DNA of 64,000 nt from Rhopalosiphum padi (Eukaryota > Arthropoda > Insecta > Hemiptera > Aphididae): positions 89,099,714 through 89,163,713 of the forward strand of contig NC_083598.1 of the NCBI RefSeq assembly GCF_020882245.1. The letters are read 5' to 3'. Under the pieces are notes generated by a model. That model was given only the letters and a program-made list of their open reading frames with translations, was not told where the DNA came from and did not search any database. The translations under genes and the position numbers were made by a program. Positions 12,845 through 25,942 of the stretch are shown here, in pieces. Every line of letters begins with the position of its first letter. Within the stretch, counting starts at the first letter, position 1.

Positions 12845-15800
12845 ATAGTAACTAACATTATACAACGATTAAAGGTAAAACATTACGCGTGATCAGCAAA
12901 AACCCATAGGATAGGTTTATTTATTAATATTAGTTATTAATTATTAAAACCAGCCAAAAATGTATTTACATTTAAAATTAAATTATTTTCAAATATTAAT
13001 TATCTAGTAGTTACATAACATGTAATATAATATAAATTACCTATGTTATTGTTATTTGTTATCAACAATACAAATTAAAGGTCTTTATAAGCTTTCTATA
13101 TAAATAAAACAACAGTACAATATATTTTAAACCACAATATTCTGAAACAAAGTGTATTCAACTTAACCCCACAGTACAATATTTATAAAATAATTAAAAT
13201 ATACGAGTAAATTAGTAAATTAGTAATACATTTTTTGCGGTATCAATATTTTGTGATTTAATTTCTCAAATATTATCTTGGAATAAATTATCCACAACAG
13301 AAAAATAAAAAATGGGTGGATTTCAGATTTGCAACAATTTACATCCGGAACTGAAACCTTATGCATGATTGTGATGATGTAGGTATAATTATTACATTTT
13401 AGATCATGCACAATAAATTAAAAGCTATGTACAATTAAAATGATTTACTAGTGCTGCGGGTTTGTGCCCAACATTTAAATATTTACATAATTATTATATT
13501 ATGCATCACATAAACGTATAATATTATGTTTCATAACTCATGCGCTTTATCGTAGTTATTATTTATAGTATTATGAGCAAGTTTACCTGCCAGATAATTG
13601 GGTAACAATGACGAACAACCGGGTACATTTGCGATGAATACGTCATAACGGCATGACTAAAATCTCATAATTACAGAAAAATAAGAACGTTGAACCTCAG
13701 CTAGCTAATATATTTTTCATTTTAGTCTTGAAATAACATTTGATAAATCGCTAATAATGATGTATTTCTTGATTGAACCTGTAAAATACAAATAAGACAA
13801 TATTAAGGAAAAAAAGCATATTAAATCAATAGTTTACTGATTTGCTTCAAATTATATAATAAGTATAATTTGTTACAATTTTTTGATTAGCACAATAATT
13901 ATGAATATATCAAAAATTACTCTATAATTAATATTATACATATAATAGATATATTTTCACGTTTATTTACTTAATTTATAAACAATTTTATATTAATAAC
14001 TATATTACTAACATTTTAATAAGGAACATGTTTGTAACGTATACCTATAACTTTCTGTATTATGAAATTTTCCCATACTTTATGGATTAATAGTATTACA
14101 TGTATTCTTTCTTTTGTAATATAATTATAAGCTATAAATCGAGCTATATAATATATTATATTACGTAATATACTATACTGATAAATAATAGTATCAACAA
14201 TATCGTTTAAAACTTTAAGTCCATACCACTGTTTCAGACGTCACTTATTATTTTAATACATTTTGGATAAATTGCTCTTAAGATTTCTCTTTACGATATT
14301 ATCAGTTTTTAGAACGGAAAATTCTAATTTAGGTACCACAACAAAATTCAAGCAAATAGGGAAACACTGTATTTCAATAAATATATTCACTAGGCAAAGA
14401 AGGTAGGTTAGACTTTTTCCTATATATATATATGTATTGTAGTGGGTACACTGTACAAAAAAAAAATGTATTTAAATATAAAACAAAAATGATGTACATC
14501 AATATACATAAACATAATACAACTTTTATTATGTATAAATATTGTAATGCGAGAATACAATTTATTGTCTACATCATTCGTATTCACACGTATGTAAATG
14601 TATTATATTTTCTATGCAACGTTTTTAATTATTAAATTAACATAAAATATAATTAATGAAAACTGAATAATGACTTGAAACTAAAATAGTTGAGAAGCAT
14701 CAAAACAAAAAGAAATAAATCCGTAAACGTTTGTAAAGTTTGGAAAAGATCAAGGCTACATGATGGGTAACAATTGCACACGTTGCTAGATACCGCCAAA
14801 GCCACCCATTTGATACCCCATAAATGTAACTACAGACGACGATTTCCTGTACACGTAATACGAATTTAGGAATACAAGAGAACATAGTAATCATATATTC
14901 CAAAGGTTTTTAAAAAAATATGTCTATTTTATAATACTTTAAATATTGTTTAGAATAATATAATTAAGCAATTTTTACATTTTATTCTTTAACGGTTATG
15001 TTTTATTTTTTATAATAAAATAAAACAAATATCAATTGAGTATTGTCAAATAGTCGAAAATTAGTTGATGGGTCAACGATTCGATACATGGGTAAAAATA
15101 TGTTTTTTTTATTCGAATATATCGTTGGTTAGGCCATAATATTAACTAAAGTGCTGTTTTTTTTTCAATATATTATGTATTATATTTTTGAAACACCAAA
15201 TTTAAATGGTGATTAAAAAAGTACTAAATATGCAAAAATATTTACAGCCAAATTTCACCCACTAACTCGTTAGGCTTTCAGATTCGAATTTGTCTTATCC
15301 AGCTATTTTTTAACTTAACAGTAGAAATACGTAAATTTTGTAAGCATTTCGGAACCTAGGCCTAGTTATAAAGTATAATTTAAAAAAATCATGTATATAC
15401 CTATGTTTGTCATAAAGGTAATTTTAAAATTTAAACGGTTGGTAGAATATATTTCAGGGCTACTAGGGATCATCTTCTCAAAAACTAGATACGAAAAAAC
15501 GACTTAAAAGTTAACACCAGTGTCATTCGGTAACTGACTGTGGTCTGTGACTGCGTTCACAAATTTACAATTTATAATTCTAGAATATTTTGATAGTATC
15601 TAAGAAACAATTAGAACATTATGAAATTTAATACGTTAATATATTTTGATGACTAAATGACTATAATATAAAGTAATAACCAAAGTCCCAATAGAACTTT
15701 GTTGTACGCTCACTTTAAATAATTAAGAATAAATTATTATTGGATTTAAGTGGACCCCAATGGCCAATTCCAGGAATTTGTGAGGGATCCAAGACTAGTA

Positions 15801-18800
15801 CTCTGCAGGCTATCACCCCTTAATCCAACACCATGCTAAAAGGCATATTCGGACGTTTATTTAAATTAAATTAGTTTTTTACTTTTAGTTAATTACACAA
15901 TATTATAATCGACTAATTAACAATATAAAATGCTAATATATAATAGATGACTTTCATCAATATTGACAATATTGAAAGTTTAAATGAAGGTATATTTTAT
16001 AAATGTAAAATATCTAAACTATTTTTTTTATTCTATATATTTTTTTTTTAATGTTAACCTATAACTAATATTTATTATACAATATTCATTTATTAATATT
16101 TAAACAAAATTTTAATAAACTGAATTTACACGGGTTACGAAATTTTATACATTTGTATGGTCTAGTGTTTGAAGTGTGAATTTCTGAAATATTTAATTTT
16201 AAAATGTGTTTTCGTTATAATATGGTGAAACATTTCTCAAAATCGTGAAACATTGAATTTTTTTTAGCATAAAATAATATATTAATGATATTTATGCATT
16301 GAATGAGTTGGTCGACACATATTACTATATTTAAGCATAATGTAAGTGATATTGTAAATACTTTTGTATGTTTTATGTTTTTGCTAATATAAACAATTTG
16401 AAATTCTTTTATATAATACTAAAGAATACAATCACTAATTACGAATGTACTTAAAAATAAAACTTATATAAATAAAAAAAAAAACAAACAAATTTTACTA
16501 AAAATATTGAAAAATTTCACAATATTATACTTCATAAAACGTTCAAACGCGTATAGGTGCGACTATATGATAATAACTGCGCGCTGTGAATATATTAATA
16601 TGTATATAAGCTATAAGTGTATCCGAATTAACTGAACTAACATAGTATTAAATGCATTATATCTGCGTGCTTGTGACACGATATTTTGAAGTACCTAAAA
16701 TTAATGAAAATAATGTAACCAATAATGATATTGGTGGATAGATTATTGTTGGGGTTTTGTTTAATATACTTTCATTAGTGAATATTATTATATAACATAT
16801 ATTGACATGTTAATATTCATAACACAGTGAATGCAACTAATCCAATACCCTATTAGACTCTAAGACTGCTTAAACTGTATATCATTTATAAGTATCTATT
16901 ATCCTATGCGATATAGTTGACAATGCAATGGTATAACTTTAATATTTTGTATTTGATTGGAAATAATTGAAAAATTTTATCATCTCTCGCGTGTAAGTAT
17001 AATATATTAAATATATGTATCTGATTTCATTATGGATACGTCTATATTACTATATATTCCACTGTTGTAACAGGTTTTGACCTCCCAGTATGTATTATAC
17101 ATTTATACATATGTATACTATCCAAACATTATATATGTCAAATATAAGTACGTATAATAGTAGTTTCGACCGGTTTATTTTCATAATAACATTTTACATA
17201 ACCTCATCAACCGGGAAAATGGATACATATTTCCTTAATAATGTACCTATTATATATTTATGTAAAAGTATCATACTTGGATGGTATAGATACCTAATTT
17301 TTTCAAAATACAAAACTCATAATTTCATCTTATTTTTTTATGTACGTACAAATTATACAACATAATAACACTGAAAAAATATTGATTAAATAAGTTTCTT
17401 ATTTTTTCTTAGTAATAAATATTAATCATTAGATATTTAATCAGGTACTTTTACTAGATACAGTAACATGAACAAATAAAATTAACCTGAAATTGAGGTC
17501 TCACAGTTCAGACACCCAAATAAATATAATATAACTATAATATTTAAGAATACAATTTTTGTTAATTTCTGTTTAAAAAAAAAGTAATTAATAGGTACTG
17601 TATAATTAAACGTCGAGGCAACTTTGATCAAAGATAAGGCATATAGTTACGTTATTAAAGTAAGTATTTAATGACGTTATGTTGTTGGTAATTGAAAGTA
17701 CTGGGATAAACGTATAATTTTAGACAATGGTATATATAATATTGCGTATGCAATACAGCGATAAGGAATAAAAAGAGGAGGTTAATCAACGAAGTAAAAT
17801 CGGAAAGCAAATTCGATAATAATTTTTATAATTATTTTCTATTGCCCGTTTCCACCAAAAATGTATCTTGTTCTTTTACACTCATATCCGTTTTCACCAA
17901 AATGATTTATAAGTTTATTTGAAATGCTATAAAACATTTAAAAGCAATATATTATTATACATATTAATAAAATATTGTTTTTTTAGTAATAATATATAAG
18001 TTATAACTCTGCATGTAATCTATAGATATCGGTGCAGAAGCCGTGAATTGGTCGGATACAATATATTTTAATTTTTAATGAAAGGTGACGGAAATATGGA
18101 ATAATAACAGACTACATAAATAGAACAATTATGTAATATAATAAAATATAATACTAAATATTTATAAAAACGAAATTTCGTTTTAAATTACAGATACAAC
18201 TTAGTAAAAACTATCAATAAGTATCTACAATGTTTAAAAATATTTATTTTTATCTTTTTAATACAAATCTTGATCTTCCGTAATTATTAGTTATAATTAG
18301 GAACATTTTTAAAAAGTTGACTAATATAATATAATATAGTTAAAAAAAGATAAATCCATCAATTTTTACTTCTTTTTTATTAAAAGAAATTTTAAATTTA
18401 AAAAAATAATGTATTATTTACTTTTTATAAATTTCTTATTGTCTACATTATTTTTTAATCGGCCGACTTCAGTTCCGTTTCAGAATTATTATTATTGTTT
18501 AATTATTCAAAAATATAATTTTATTTGTATGTGTAATACGCCTATACTGTTTTTCAATATTTAATAGTACCTATTTATTTCTGAAAAACAGCTTATAAGT
18601 TATATTAATATAGAAATTGTTTTAATGGTAACAGATCTGGTAGAAAAGAACGAGGTATTATTTTTATGGAAAAAAAAGTATACACATTCGGTGGATACAT
18701 ATTACTTATATTTTGATATTATTGGATCTGGAAGTAACAGATGCATACGTTAGGTTAACGGCTTAATCCGAGAAAGGATAAGAATTAATAAGAATTTCGA

Positions 18801-18968
18801 TTATGATTGTTTGAATTATTATTTATTCGACGTTCAAGAAGAAATTTGAAGTACGGGTACACCTGGAAATTGAACGTGTTTGAGAGATGAGCACTCCACA
18901 TATAACGCGCACTTAACTGGGCGCTTGTGCCGCTTTTACCTGTATGGTTCGGTGATTTTAAAGATGAC
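12845..18968. other. AT-rich intergenic sequence
   Basis: No supportable gene. Short open frames at 13220-13411 (-), 14432-14635 (+), 14700-14903 (-) and 17090-17365 (+) show no family motif or coding pattern. Small less AT-rich islands (for example 15740-15830) may be decayed transposon pieces that I cannot classify. Confidence 0.5.
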
Positions 18969-19155
18969 CTTTCCCGCAACACATGTAGATGAAAACATAA
19001 TTACAGGCTTTGAAGTGTCCTGGCAGTTGTGACACATATTATTATAATTAGTATTATAGAGATAGAAGACAAAAAATAAATACCTTTAAGTATATGGCCC
19101 AATTCAGCTGGCAGAGCTTCAGAAGTATCGGTTGCGAAGTTTTCTACTAATGACC
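18969..19155 (-). CDS. Possible orphan exon pair, unknown protein
   Basis: Two short coding-like blocks on the minus strand have splice borders and agreeing phase. Exon 19084-19155 follows acceptor tatattatag, reads SLVENFATDTSEALPAELGH plus ILK, and ends at donor gtattt. Exon 18969-19019 follows acceptor aactgccag, reads GHFKACNYVFIYMCCGK, and reaches a weak donor gtcatc, or else runs on to a nearby stop. Both keep phase 2 in and phase 1 out. No domain is recognisable and no further exons were found, so this could be a relic or a chance arrangement. Confidence 0.27.
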
Positions 19156-21958
19156 CTATAATATAGAGTCAATGAGTTATAACGATGGTGGAAGGAATTT
19201 GATAATTTAATAATCAAAATGAATATGTCGTCTAACGCAAAACACCATTAGTACCTACAACGAGCTGTAATCGTATGTTTTTTGTCTGTTATGTAATTTA
19301 TTTTATTATTTCTTATATGGATCCATAAAGTCAGTGAGCTGATGATTTGCTTATTAAGAACGCGCTTCTTAATGATATCGATGGATATGCGACTCGACGT
19401 ATCGAATACGTCTGCATACTTTCTTCATTAATTGCCAATGCGACGAATTGTTTAGGTAGCTGAGTGATTTGAGTTTTCTTAAGTTTTATTCCTCATCTTG
19501 GATACATTGAGCGAGCTGGAAGGAAGGTGTAATACGTTAAACGAATTTCGCTATTAAAAATATATTTAACTTCATAAATGTAAATATTTTGCATTACCTT
19601 TTTGACTTTTAACACAAAAATATCCAAGAATCCGAGTCTTTTTGTTTTGTATTGGTCATAGTTATATAAGTAGTAGATCTATCTGCAACTGTGGTTTACT
19701 TACAACTTAGTACTTAACACTAACGAAATTATTACATAATTATTATCATACATCAAATACTAAAAATAAACAGGTTTTTTTTTTAATAATAATACTATAA
19801 ACTGTAATTTTATAAAAAAAAATCCTAAATAAAATACCATTGTATATATCCTAGTTTAATTACAAAGCAAAGTACGCTAAAATATCAGAAAATGTAATTG
19901 TACAGGACTCAGGCTCCAGCACCCTCTCTCTATTATATATTAAAAGATGCCTGTTGGTAATTTTTTGTTTACAATTTATTGATAATACAATTTGTACAGC
20001 GGTATAAAAATATTTTAAATTCCATTAATTCTTATAATCGAAGAATTATTTGGCGAAACAGCTATAGGTACTCGCAAAAACACTTCTTTGAAATATTGTG
20101 ATTGCCCTGCCCTAAATAGAAATAAATATAGCGATGTCCTCATAATATTCCGGTAAGACTCTGTCCTCCAACGTTCCTCTATTACAAGAAGCCTTTTTTT
20201 CTGGAAATTTAATTTTTTTTCAATGTTATCCGCTTTAAACAGACCGAAATTAAAGTACCTATACATATTAAGTACATCTACGAACACATTTAATATTTTA
20301 CGAAATTATATTGGATAAATGCATATTGTTATAAAGTTCATCCGTTTTCAGCCGCTTTTTTTAATAGTAGGTCGTCGGTATTATAACGGTATGTGATATA
20401 TATTATATTTCATACTCCTTAAAAGTAGTTTAAGGTAAGTGCCGAACACGAACGGCATACATATTAATAAGCCAAAGTAAATAAAACAAACCGTGAGAGT
20501 GTTTGTTTATTTTCCTATTATACTATGTATATTTTTTTTAATTCGTGTTTTCGTCCTCGTCCACATAAAACTAGCTAAAGCGGTTAACATACTATTTTCA
20601 TACACCATTTGTCACAATCGATCAAATTATTGACGGTAATAATAGCGTCTAATGACCTTTATCTGTGCACTGCAACACACTCAGCACACGCTAAGGAGTG
20701 CCACCACCACATTACAACGGGCACTGGACTGGACTGCAGTGACGAAAACCGAAACGAAATACTGTTATGGAAGGCCATCGGAATACTGTCAATACTAAAT
20801 ATCATAAGTACATAAATATATGTAGACATTATAATTTGTAATGTAACTATGTGACAGCCGACAGGAACAATAGACGCGGACGAGAATAATATAATCTGTG
20901 TACAGTTAGGCACGGATGTTCGCCAAAGGTTTTTTGGCTGAGAACGATATGTTAACGTTTCGAGACGGTACTTATAACGTCGTACAGTGACTACAACAAA
21001 AATATTATTATTTTCACGTCAAAAACATACATCAAGTTGATATTGATGACAAAAAACTCGAAGATAAATTGCTATGTTAATGTTCAACATGAAATTGTTC
21101 CAAAACGATCCTTAACGCTATAATTTAAGTAGGTATTTTAGTACTATTAAGTATTATTTTAATTAATAACAAAACGATAAAAATTAAATTAATACTCCGG
21201 TTATTCGTTGATTATCAATTTTGATTATTAATATTATGATAACATTTTTTAAATTTGTCTGACATTAAAAAATTAAATATAGTACAATTAATGAAAAATA
21301 TCGTTATTTAAGCCTAAATATAAAAACATCTAAACATAATACACATACGAGGAATTTTCACTACATTTTTAAGCTTTTAAGCTTTTAACCTAGAAACAAA
21401 CAATTTAATAACATAGGTAATTCGAATGAAAACTTCAAAAAATAGATCATTGATCATTTTAAATGTCCATTAATAATAGCTTAAAAAGTGCAAAAATATT
21501 TCTAAAACCACATTTTTATTAATAGAAAATTCTAATAAAATATTTGGTAAAAACTTCAAATTTGTAATTTCATTCCTTTCTGAACTACAAAAAATAAATT
21601 TTAAACTCAACTCAATATCTAAAGAATAATTAATTTTGAATTTTATTTTCATAATGTTTGAATTCTAGTGGTTTAAGGTTTTATACTTTCATATACCTGC
21701 ATTTGACACGATTAAAGAATAAACAAAAATTATTTTCGGTTAAATATTAGATCATTTTTAACATAAATATTTAGTTAAATATAAAACAGTTAGAAGGCTA
21801 CGTAATGACTATTTTACATTTATCTAATATTATGAATAATATGTTACTCGAAATTCTTCAAATAAATGATGCAACTTTTCTGGAAATGACTAATGAGTTT
21901 ATTTATATAAATTCGAAAAATATTTCAAATAATAAATCAGTCTGAATAACACATTTTC
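19156..21958. other. Intergenic sequence with weak coding-like patches
   Basis: Between 19336 and 19498 both strands are open for about 50 codons, so no gene can be assigned. The interval 20340-21000 is less AT-rich and has more CG dinucleotides than its surroundings. The rest is AT-rich and featureless. Confidence 0.4.
20015..20287 (-). CDS. Small uncharacterised ORF (90 codons)
   Basis: An ATG-started frame of 90 codons with a fairly normal amino-acid mix, including the basic stretch KKRLLVIEERWRTESYRN. No domain, signal peptide or neighbouring exon is evident. An alternative frame in the same stretch is also open and protein-like (LEDRVLPEYYEDIAIF), which weakens the call. Possibly a decayed gene fragment. 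Confidence 0.18.
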   Translation of the reverse strand: MFVDVLNMYRYFNFGLFKADNIEKKLNFQKKRLLVIEERWRTESYRNIMRTSLYLFLFRAGQSQYFKEVFLRVPIAVSPNNSSIIRINGI

Positions 21959-22868
21959 AAGAAGACATAGTCATGTTTAACTTATATCTACAATAATACT
22001 ATATTAAGAATAAGTCAATACGTGTAAACAATATCTGGTGGATCTACCTTCAGACACACAAAAACAATCAGATTATTATGTATTATATTGTTTTATTATA
22101 TTGTGTACTCGCTTATTTATTCTAAGCTTTTAAATTTAAATAGTCTTTGATCGATCGCATCGAATATGAATTTTGTCCACCACCATTACGTATTTTCAAT
22201 ATTGAGTATAAGTATGAGTAATGAGTACCTAACTCAATAAATAATAGTCACAGCTTATTAAATAAATAAAACTTTACCTTATTAGTTATTTAGTGAGTAT
22301 AATAATATATTTACTTTATTATAATTTTATCACAAGTTCACCATTATTGATTACGAAATAATATGATGCACCAAAAAAATTGGTTTAAAATCGATCGTAA
22401 ATAATTTATTATTTCACATAATATTATGTATACGCCTAAAGATGAAATTATAATATAACATAAAAGTGAATCTTTAGATATTTATTTATAACTAATTATA
22501 CGTGGCCTTTAACTTAATGACCACTTATTTATTGTAATGATTGTGTATTATATGTGCAATTATTTTAAAACTTGAACAAATGCGTAATTAAGTGATACTA
22601 TAAGTGCATATTATAAGCGATACAGCTAAATATAATTGGTTGGCTTATTATATATATATTGTGACAATTACAAAAACAATATAAAAATAAACCATTTGGG
22701 AAACACCGTTTTCCCATCATGTATGTTTATGCTAGGGATTTTAAATTTGTCCGCTATAGACTCGCAAGACAAAATAATTTTTTATTACAAAGGGGAGTAC
22801 CTGGGAATACAATTCAGTCCTTAATTAAAAAAATTGTATATCCCGGGAAGGGATTGAACACAAATGAC
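21959..22868 (+). repeat. 0.9-kb dispersed repeat, copy 1
   Basis: About 910 bp that is nearly the same as 39683-40600 in the same orientation. Identity starts abruptly at aagaagacatagtcatg and fades after agggattgaa. It contains a hairpin (gggaaa ... tttccc, near 22698) and the line ggggagtacctggga shared by both copies. Neither copy has an open frame longer than about 80 codons. Flanks are unrelated in the two copies, so this is a mobile or retroposed repeat rather than a segmental duplication. No terminal inverted repeat was seen; class unknown. Confidence 0.8.
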
Positions 22869-22976
22869 GGAATTAAAAGCACAAATCTGCTCAAACGAAT
22901 GACAAAGTTTGGATTTAAAAGTCTGTTGTGGGTGGGCTAAGCATGTCTATTAATTAGTTATCAAGACAATTCTATT

Positions 22977-22984
22977 ATTATAAC
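22977..22984. repeat. hAT target-site duplication, left copy
   Basis: Sequence attataac directly abuts the left hAT terminus and is identical to 29924-29931. Confidence 0.9.
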
Positions 22985-23442
22985 TAGAGGTCGGAATAAT
23001 ATTCTTTTGCATATTTTTTTTGAGTCTATGCAGTTAAATTTCGGTTTGAAATCTATAAAAATTATGAATCATATAATTCAATGGCAAAAGTTTTTTTTGC
23101 ATATTTGAGAATATTTTAAGATGAAAGAATATTTCGTATAATAAAGAATATTAGAGAATATTTCGATTAATCTTTTGGGATTTGGATATTTTTTGTTGTA
23201 AGGACGAAAATTATATATAATATTAAATAAGTGTTTAGTCTGTTGTTATTGAGATGACTATAAATGGAATAATGATTACGACGCTCAATAAGTCACGTAG
23301 GCTAAAAATGAATTGGAAAAAACACTTCAAAAATAGCTCCAAACGTTCGTTTATGACATTAAGTAACGAGTTCATAGAATAGATATACAAAGTTCATATT
23401 GTATAACATAATATTATACGCGAGTGTAGTTCATTTAGTTGA

Positions 23443-23961
23443 TATCCCATCAGTCTATGTAAACAAAAATCTCCTAGTCAGTCTATACTTAAATGTAAAT
23501 CAGTTCTTGAATTAAAAACTGTAGAAAATGAATTAATATTTATTAAGACCCATTTTCTTATGCTTATAACAGCCATAAAAAATTTAGAAAAGTCAAATGT
23601 GACTCTTGTTGATTCGATAAATCTTATTGAAAGTACAATTGTTAAACTTCAACAAATACCTGGAGAAAATGGAGAAAAAATAAAAATAAAAATTGAACAA
23701 CTTCAACAAAAAAATCAGGGACTCACAATTTTAAAGAACGTAGCAAAAATGTTGAAAGGAAATAATGAAATACAATTTGTAGATAATTTTTCACCTACTA
23801 TGGTAACTGATTTGCAGTATGCTCCTGTGACTTCAGTTGATGTTGAACGTTCGTTCAGTACATATAAAAACATTTTAACAGATCGTCGTACGAAAATGAC
23901 GCCAGAACACATGGAACAGAATATAGTTGTTAACTGTTTCCAAAAAGGAGAATTGTCTTAA
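23443..23961 (+). pseudogene. hAT transposase, C-terminal dimerisation fragment
   Basis: The frame is open for 172 codons after a TGA at 23440, with the first ATG at 23560 (133 codons). The C-terminal part carries the hAT family C-terminal dimerisation signature, seen as SVDVERSFSTYKNILTDRR followed by a short helix-like tail. This motif lets hAT transposases form dimers. The BED zinc finger and the RNase-H-like catalytic core expected upstream are absent, so the fragment cannot transpose by itself. The fragment ends in TAA and is followed by aataaa within about 10 bp, so it could still be transcribed and polyadenylated. Confidence 0.75.
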
Positions 23962-24174
23962 ATAAAATATATCATTTATATAACTTTATCATGTTAATAA
24001 AATGTTAAGTTAAAGTATTTTTTAAAGCTAAATTATAATGTATTGTTTATTTAATTAAAAATATATTATACATTTATATATATATATTTCATTTAATATA
24101 TATAATTATACCAAGAATTACCTTTTTTTTAAAATATAAAAGCATATTTTGAATTTAGGAGAATATATTACTTT

Positions 24175-24189
24175 AAAAACATATTTTTT
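24175..24189. repeat. LINE target-site duplication, left copy
   Basis: aaaaacatatttttt, repeated at 29799-29813 after the LINE poly(A). The leading As are ambiguous with the tail, so at least the 11 bases acatatttttt are certain. Confidence 0.85.
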
Positions 24190-24222
24190 CAGTCGCGATA
24201 AGTCAACCATCGAAGCAAGTCG
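24189..24222 (+). promoter_or_regulatory. LINE internal promoter: Inr plus DPE
   Basis: The LINE begins with an initiator. TCAGTC at 24189-24194 fits the arthropod Inr consensus TCAKTY, with the first T supplied by the target site. Taking the A at 24191 as +1, AGTCG occupies +28 to +32 (24218-24222), which matches the downstream promoter element consensus RGWYV at its exact required spacing. Internal Inr+DPE promoters are known in insect jockey, I, F and Doc elements. This indicates that the 5' end is genuine and complete. Confidence 0.7.
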
Positions 24223-24271
24223 TTCGTTAATTGTCGCTCCGTATCTACGTTTTGCTATCGCCTTTTGTATA

Positions 24272-25942
24272 ATGCCGGCGTCGTCTTCGGGCGGCGACGA
24301 CAATCGTCCGCACGCTCTTAACAATTCAGTCGGTAAAATAAAAAAAGCACCAAATGCTTCCAGACCACACAACACGGATCAGGAATGGACCACCAAGACA
24401 AGTAAAAAAGCATCTCAATCTAAGAAGGTATCAACTCCAACTAGCCCTATATCTCCCACTCTACAGCAGATTAAAAATAATCCACCAGTATTAAATATGC
24501 CCAACAATACATTCGATTACGACATTTCGTTATCTCATTCTACTAATGACACGGCCTCTAATAATATGAATATAGATATAGATTTATCGCATTCTACAAC
24601 CGATCACGCTAATGTTCCCGTTTCCGCAAATACAACATACACCGCTGATATTTCAAACACTAATATAAATTACGATTCCAACGATATACAGTCCTTACGT
24701 AATTCCGAACAACTTAATAAATTTTTCTCCGCGGATTATAACGGTCCGTTCACTACCATTGCGGAACATTCAGATATCAACCTAAAAATTGATCACTGGC
24801 ACCCGTTAAAATATGCAAAAATTTTTTCCACCAATTTCATTGGCATCAACAACATCAAACCAATTGGTCATAAAAAAATCAAAATCACCTTCAATACTAA
24901 AGTTTCAGCCAACAACTTTCTCACCTCCCCTCTACTCGCAAACATTGGATTTACAGCATATATTCCATCTACGCTTATCTACTCTTTCGGAATTATCAGA
25001 GTCGATAGTTCCCTAACCGAAGAAGATTTCTGGGAAGGACTTGATAACACAGTCCGCGCTATTGCCTTCAAACGCATTTCAATCAAAAAGGATAATGTCC
25101 TAACGCCTACTCGTGTCGTGGAAATAAAATTTTTATCCCCCAAAATCCCAGATGCCGTATCAATTTACAACGTCATTTTCAAAATTTCTCCTAGCGTCCG
25201 TTCTCCCATACAGTGCAATAACTGTTTGCGATTTGGCCACACGGCTAAATTCTGTCGCAGTAAATCCAAATGCAGCCACTGTGGCTTAAATGACCATTCA
25301 TTAACTACTTGCCCTTCAATCAACGCAACAGATCCAGTTTGCATCTTCTGTAAACTCCCCCACCTCTCCACTGACCGGAATTGCCAAGAGTGGTCATTCC
25401 AAAGGGATGTTAAGAAAATTATGGCTACGGAAAACTTACCCTTCCGCGAAGCAGTCTCTCTCAAGAAAAATAATTACTCCTCAAGTGCATTTAGCTATTC
25501 AAATATTGTTAATAAACAGTCTGTGTTAAATCCTTCTCATCAAGTTCCGGATACCTCCACTAACTCTTTCCCCCCGTTAACCTCTCAATCACATTACCAC
25601 CATACACCTCATAGGAAGTATAACAATCATTCTTCTCACTCTAAACAAAAACAATTTCACGTTCCCAACCAATCTAATTTTTCCCTACCAAATGGGCACT
25701 TCATAGATTATGCTAGTAAAAATCGGTCCCAGGATCCCAAACCTCCTCAATTTGATCTAACCTGGGTCAATGCCTTCTGCATCAAACTCTCCGAATCCTT
25801 ATCCAACTCCCCTAGCCTCTCTCCCTTATCTCCCTCTTCCCTTCAAAACTTAATTGAATCATCCCTTATGTCTTGTCTCTCAATTCCAAAAATCTCCGTT
25901 ATTTCTTCTAATGGTCAATATTCTACAATGGAATGTTCGTAG
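24272..25942 (+). CDS. LINE ORF1 protein (Gag-like, zinc knuckles)
   Basis: 556 residues from the first ATG inside the LINE; an in-frame ATG at 24149 lies upstream of the element boundary and cannot be its native start. The N-terminal third is Ser/Thr/Asn-rich and probably disordered. A central folded region is followed by three zinc knuckles at about residues 315-380: CNNCLRFGHTAKFC (CX2CX4HX4C), CSHCGLNDHSLTTC (same spacing), and CIFCKLPHLSTDRNC (CX2CX3HX6C). The tail is rich in Ser, Pro, Asn and His. Such proteins coat the element RNA and form the ribonucleoprotein used for integration. ORF1 ends with TAG inside the start of ORF2. Confidence 0.9.
   Translation: MPASSSGGDDNRPHALNNSVGKIKKAPNASRPHNTDQEWTTKTSKKASQSKKVSTPTSPISPTLQQIKNNPPVLNMPNNTFDYDISLSHSTNDTASNNMNIDIDLSHSTTDHANVPVSANTTYTADISNTNINYDSNDIQSLRNSEQLNKFFSADYNGPFTTIAEHSDINLKIDHWHPLKYAKIFSTNFIGINNIKPIGHKKIKITFNTKVSANNFLTSPLLANIGFTAYIPSTLIYSFGIIRVDSSLTEEDFWEGLDNTVRAIAFKRISIKKDNVLTPTRVVEIKFLSPKIPDAVSIYNVIFKISPSVRSPIQCNNCLRFGHTAKFCRSKSKCSHCGLNDHSLTTCPSINATDPVCIFCKLPHLSTDRNCQEWSFQRDVKKIMATENLPFREAVSLKKNNYSSSAFSYSNIVNKQSVLNPSHQVPDTSTNSFPPLTSQSHYHHTPHRKYNNHSSHSKQKQFHVPNQSNFSLPNGHFIDYASKNRSQDPKPPQFDLTWVNAFCIKLSESLSNSPSLSPLSPSSLQNLIESSLMSCLSIPKISVISSNGQYSTMECS

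Noticed and set aside
24149..24271. N-terminal extension of LINE ORF1 to an upstream ATG
   Set aside because: The ATG at 24149 lies in hAT sequence before the LINE boundary (24190), so the native start is 24272.
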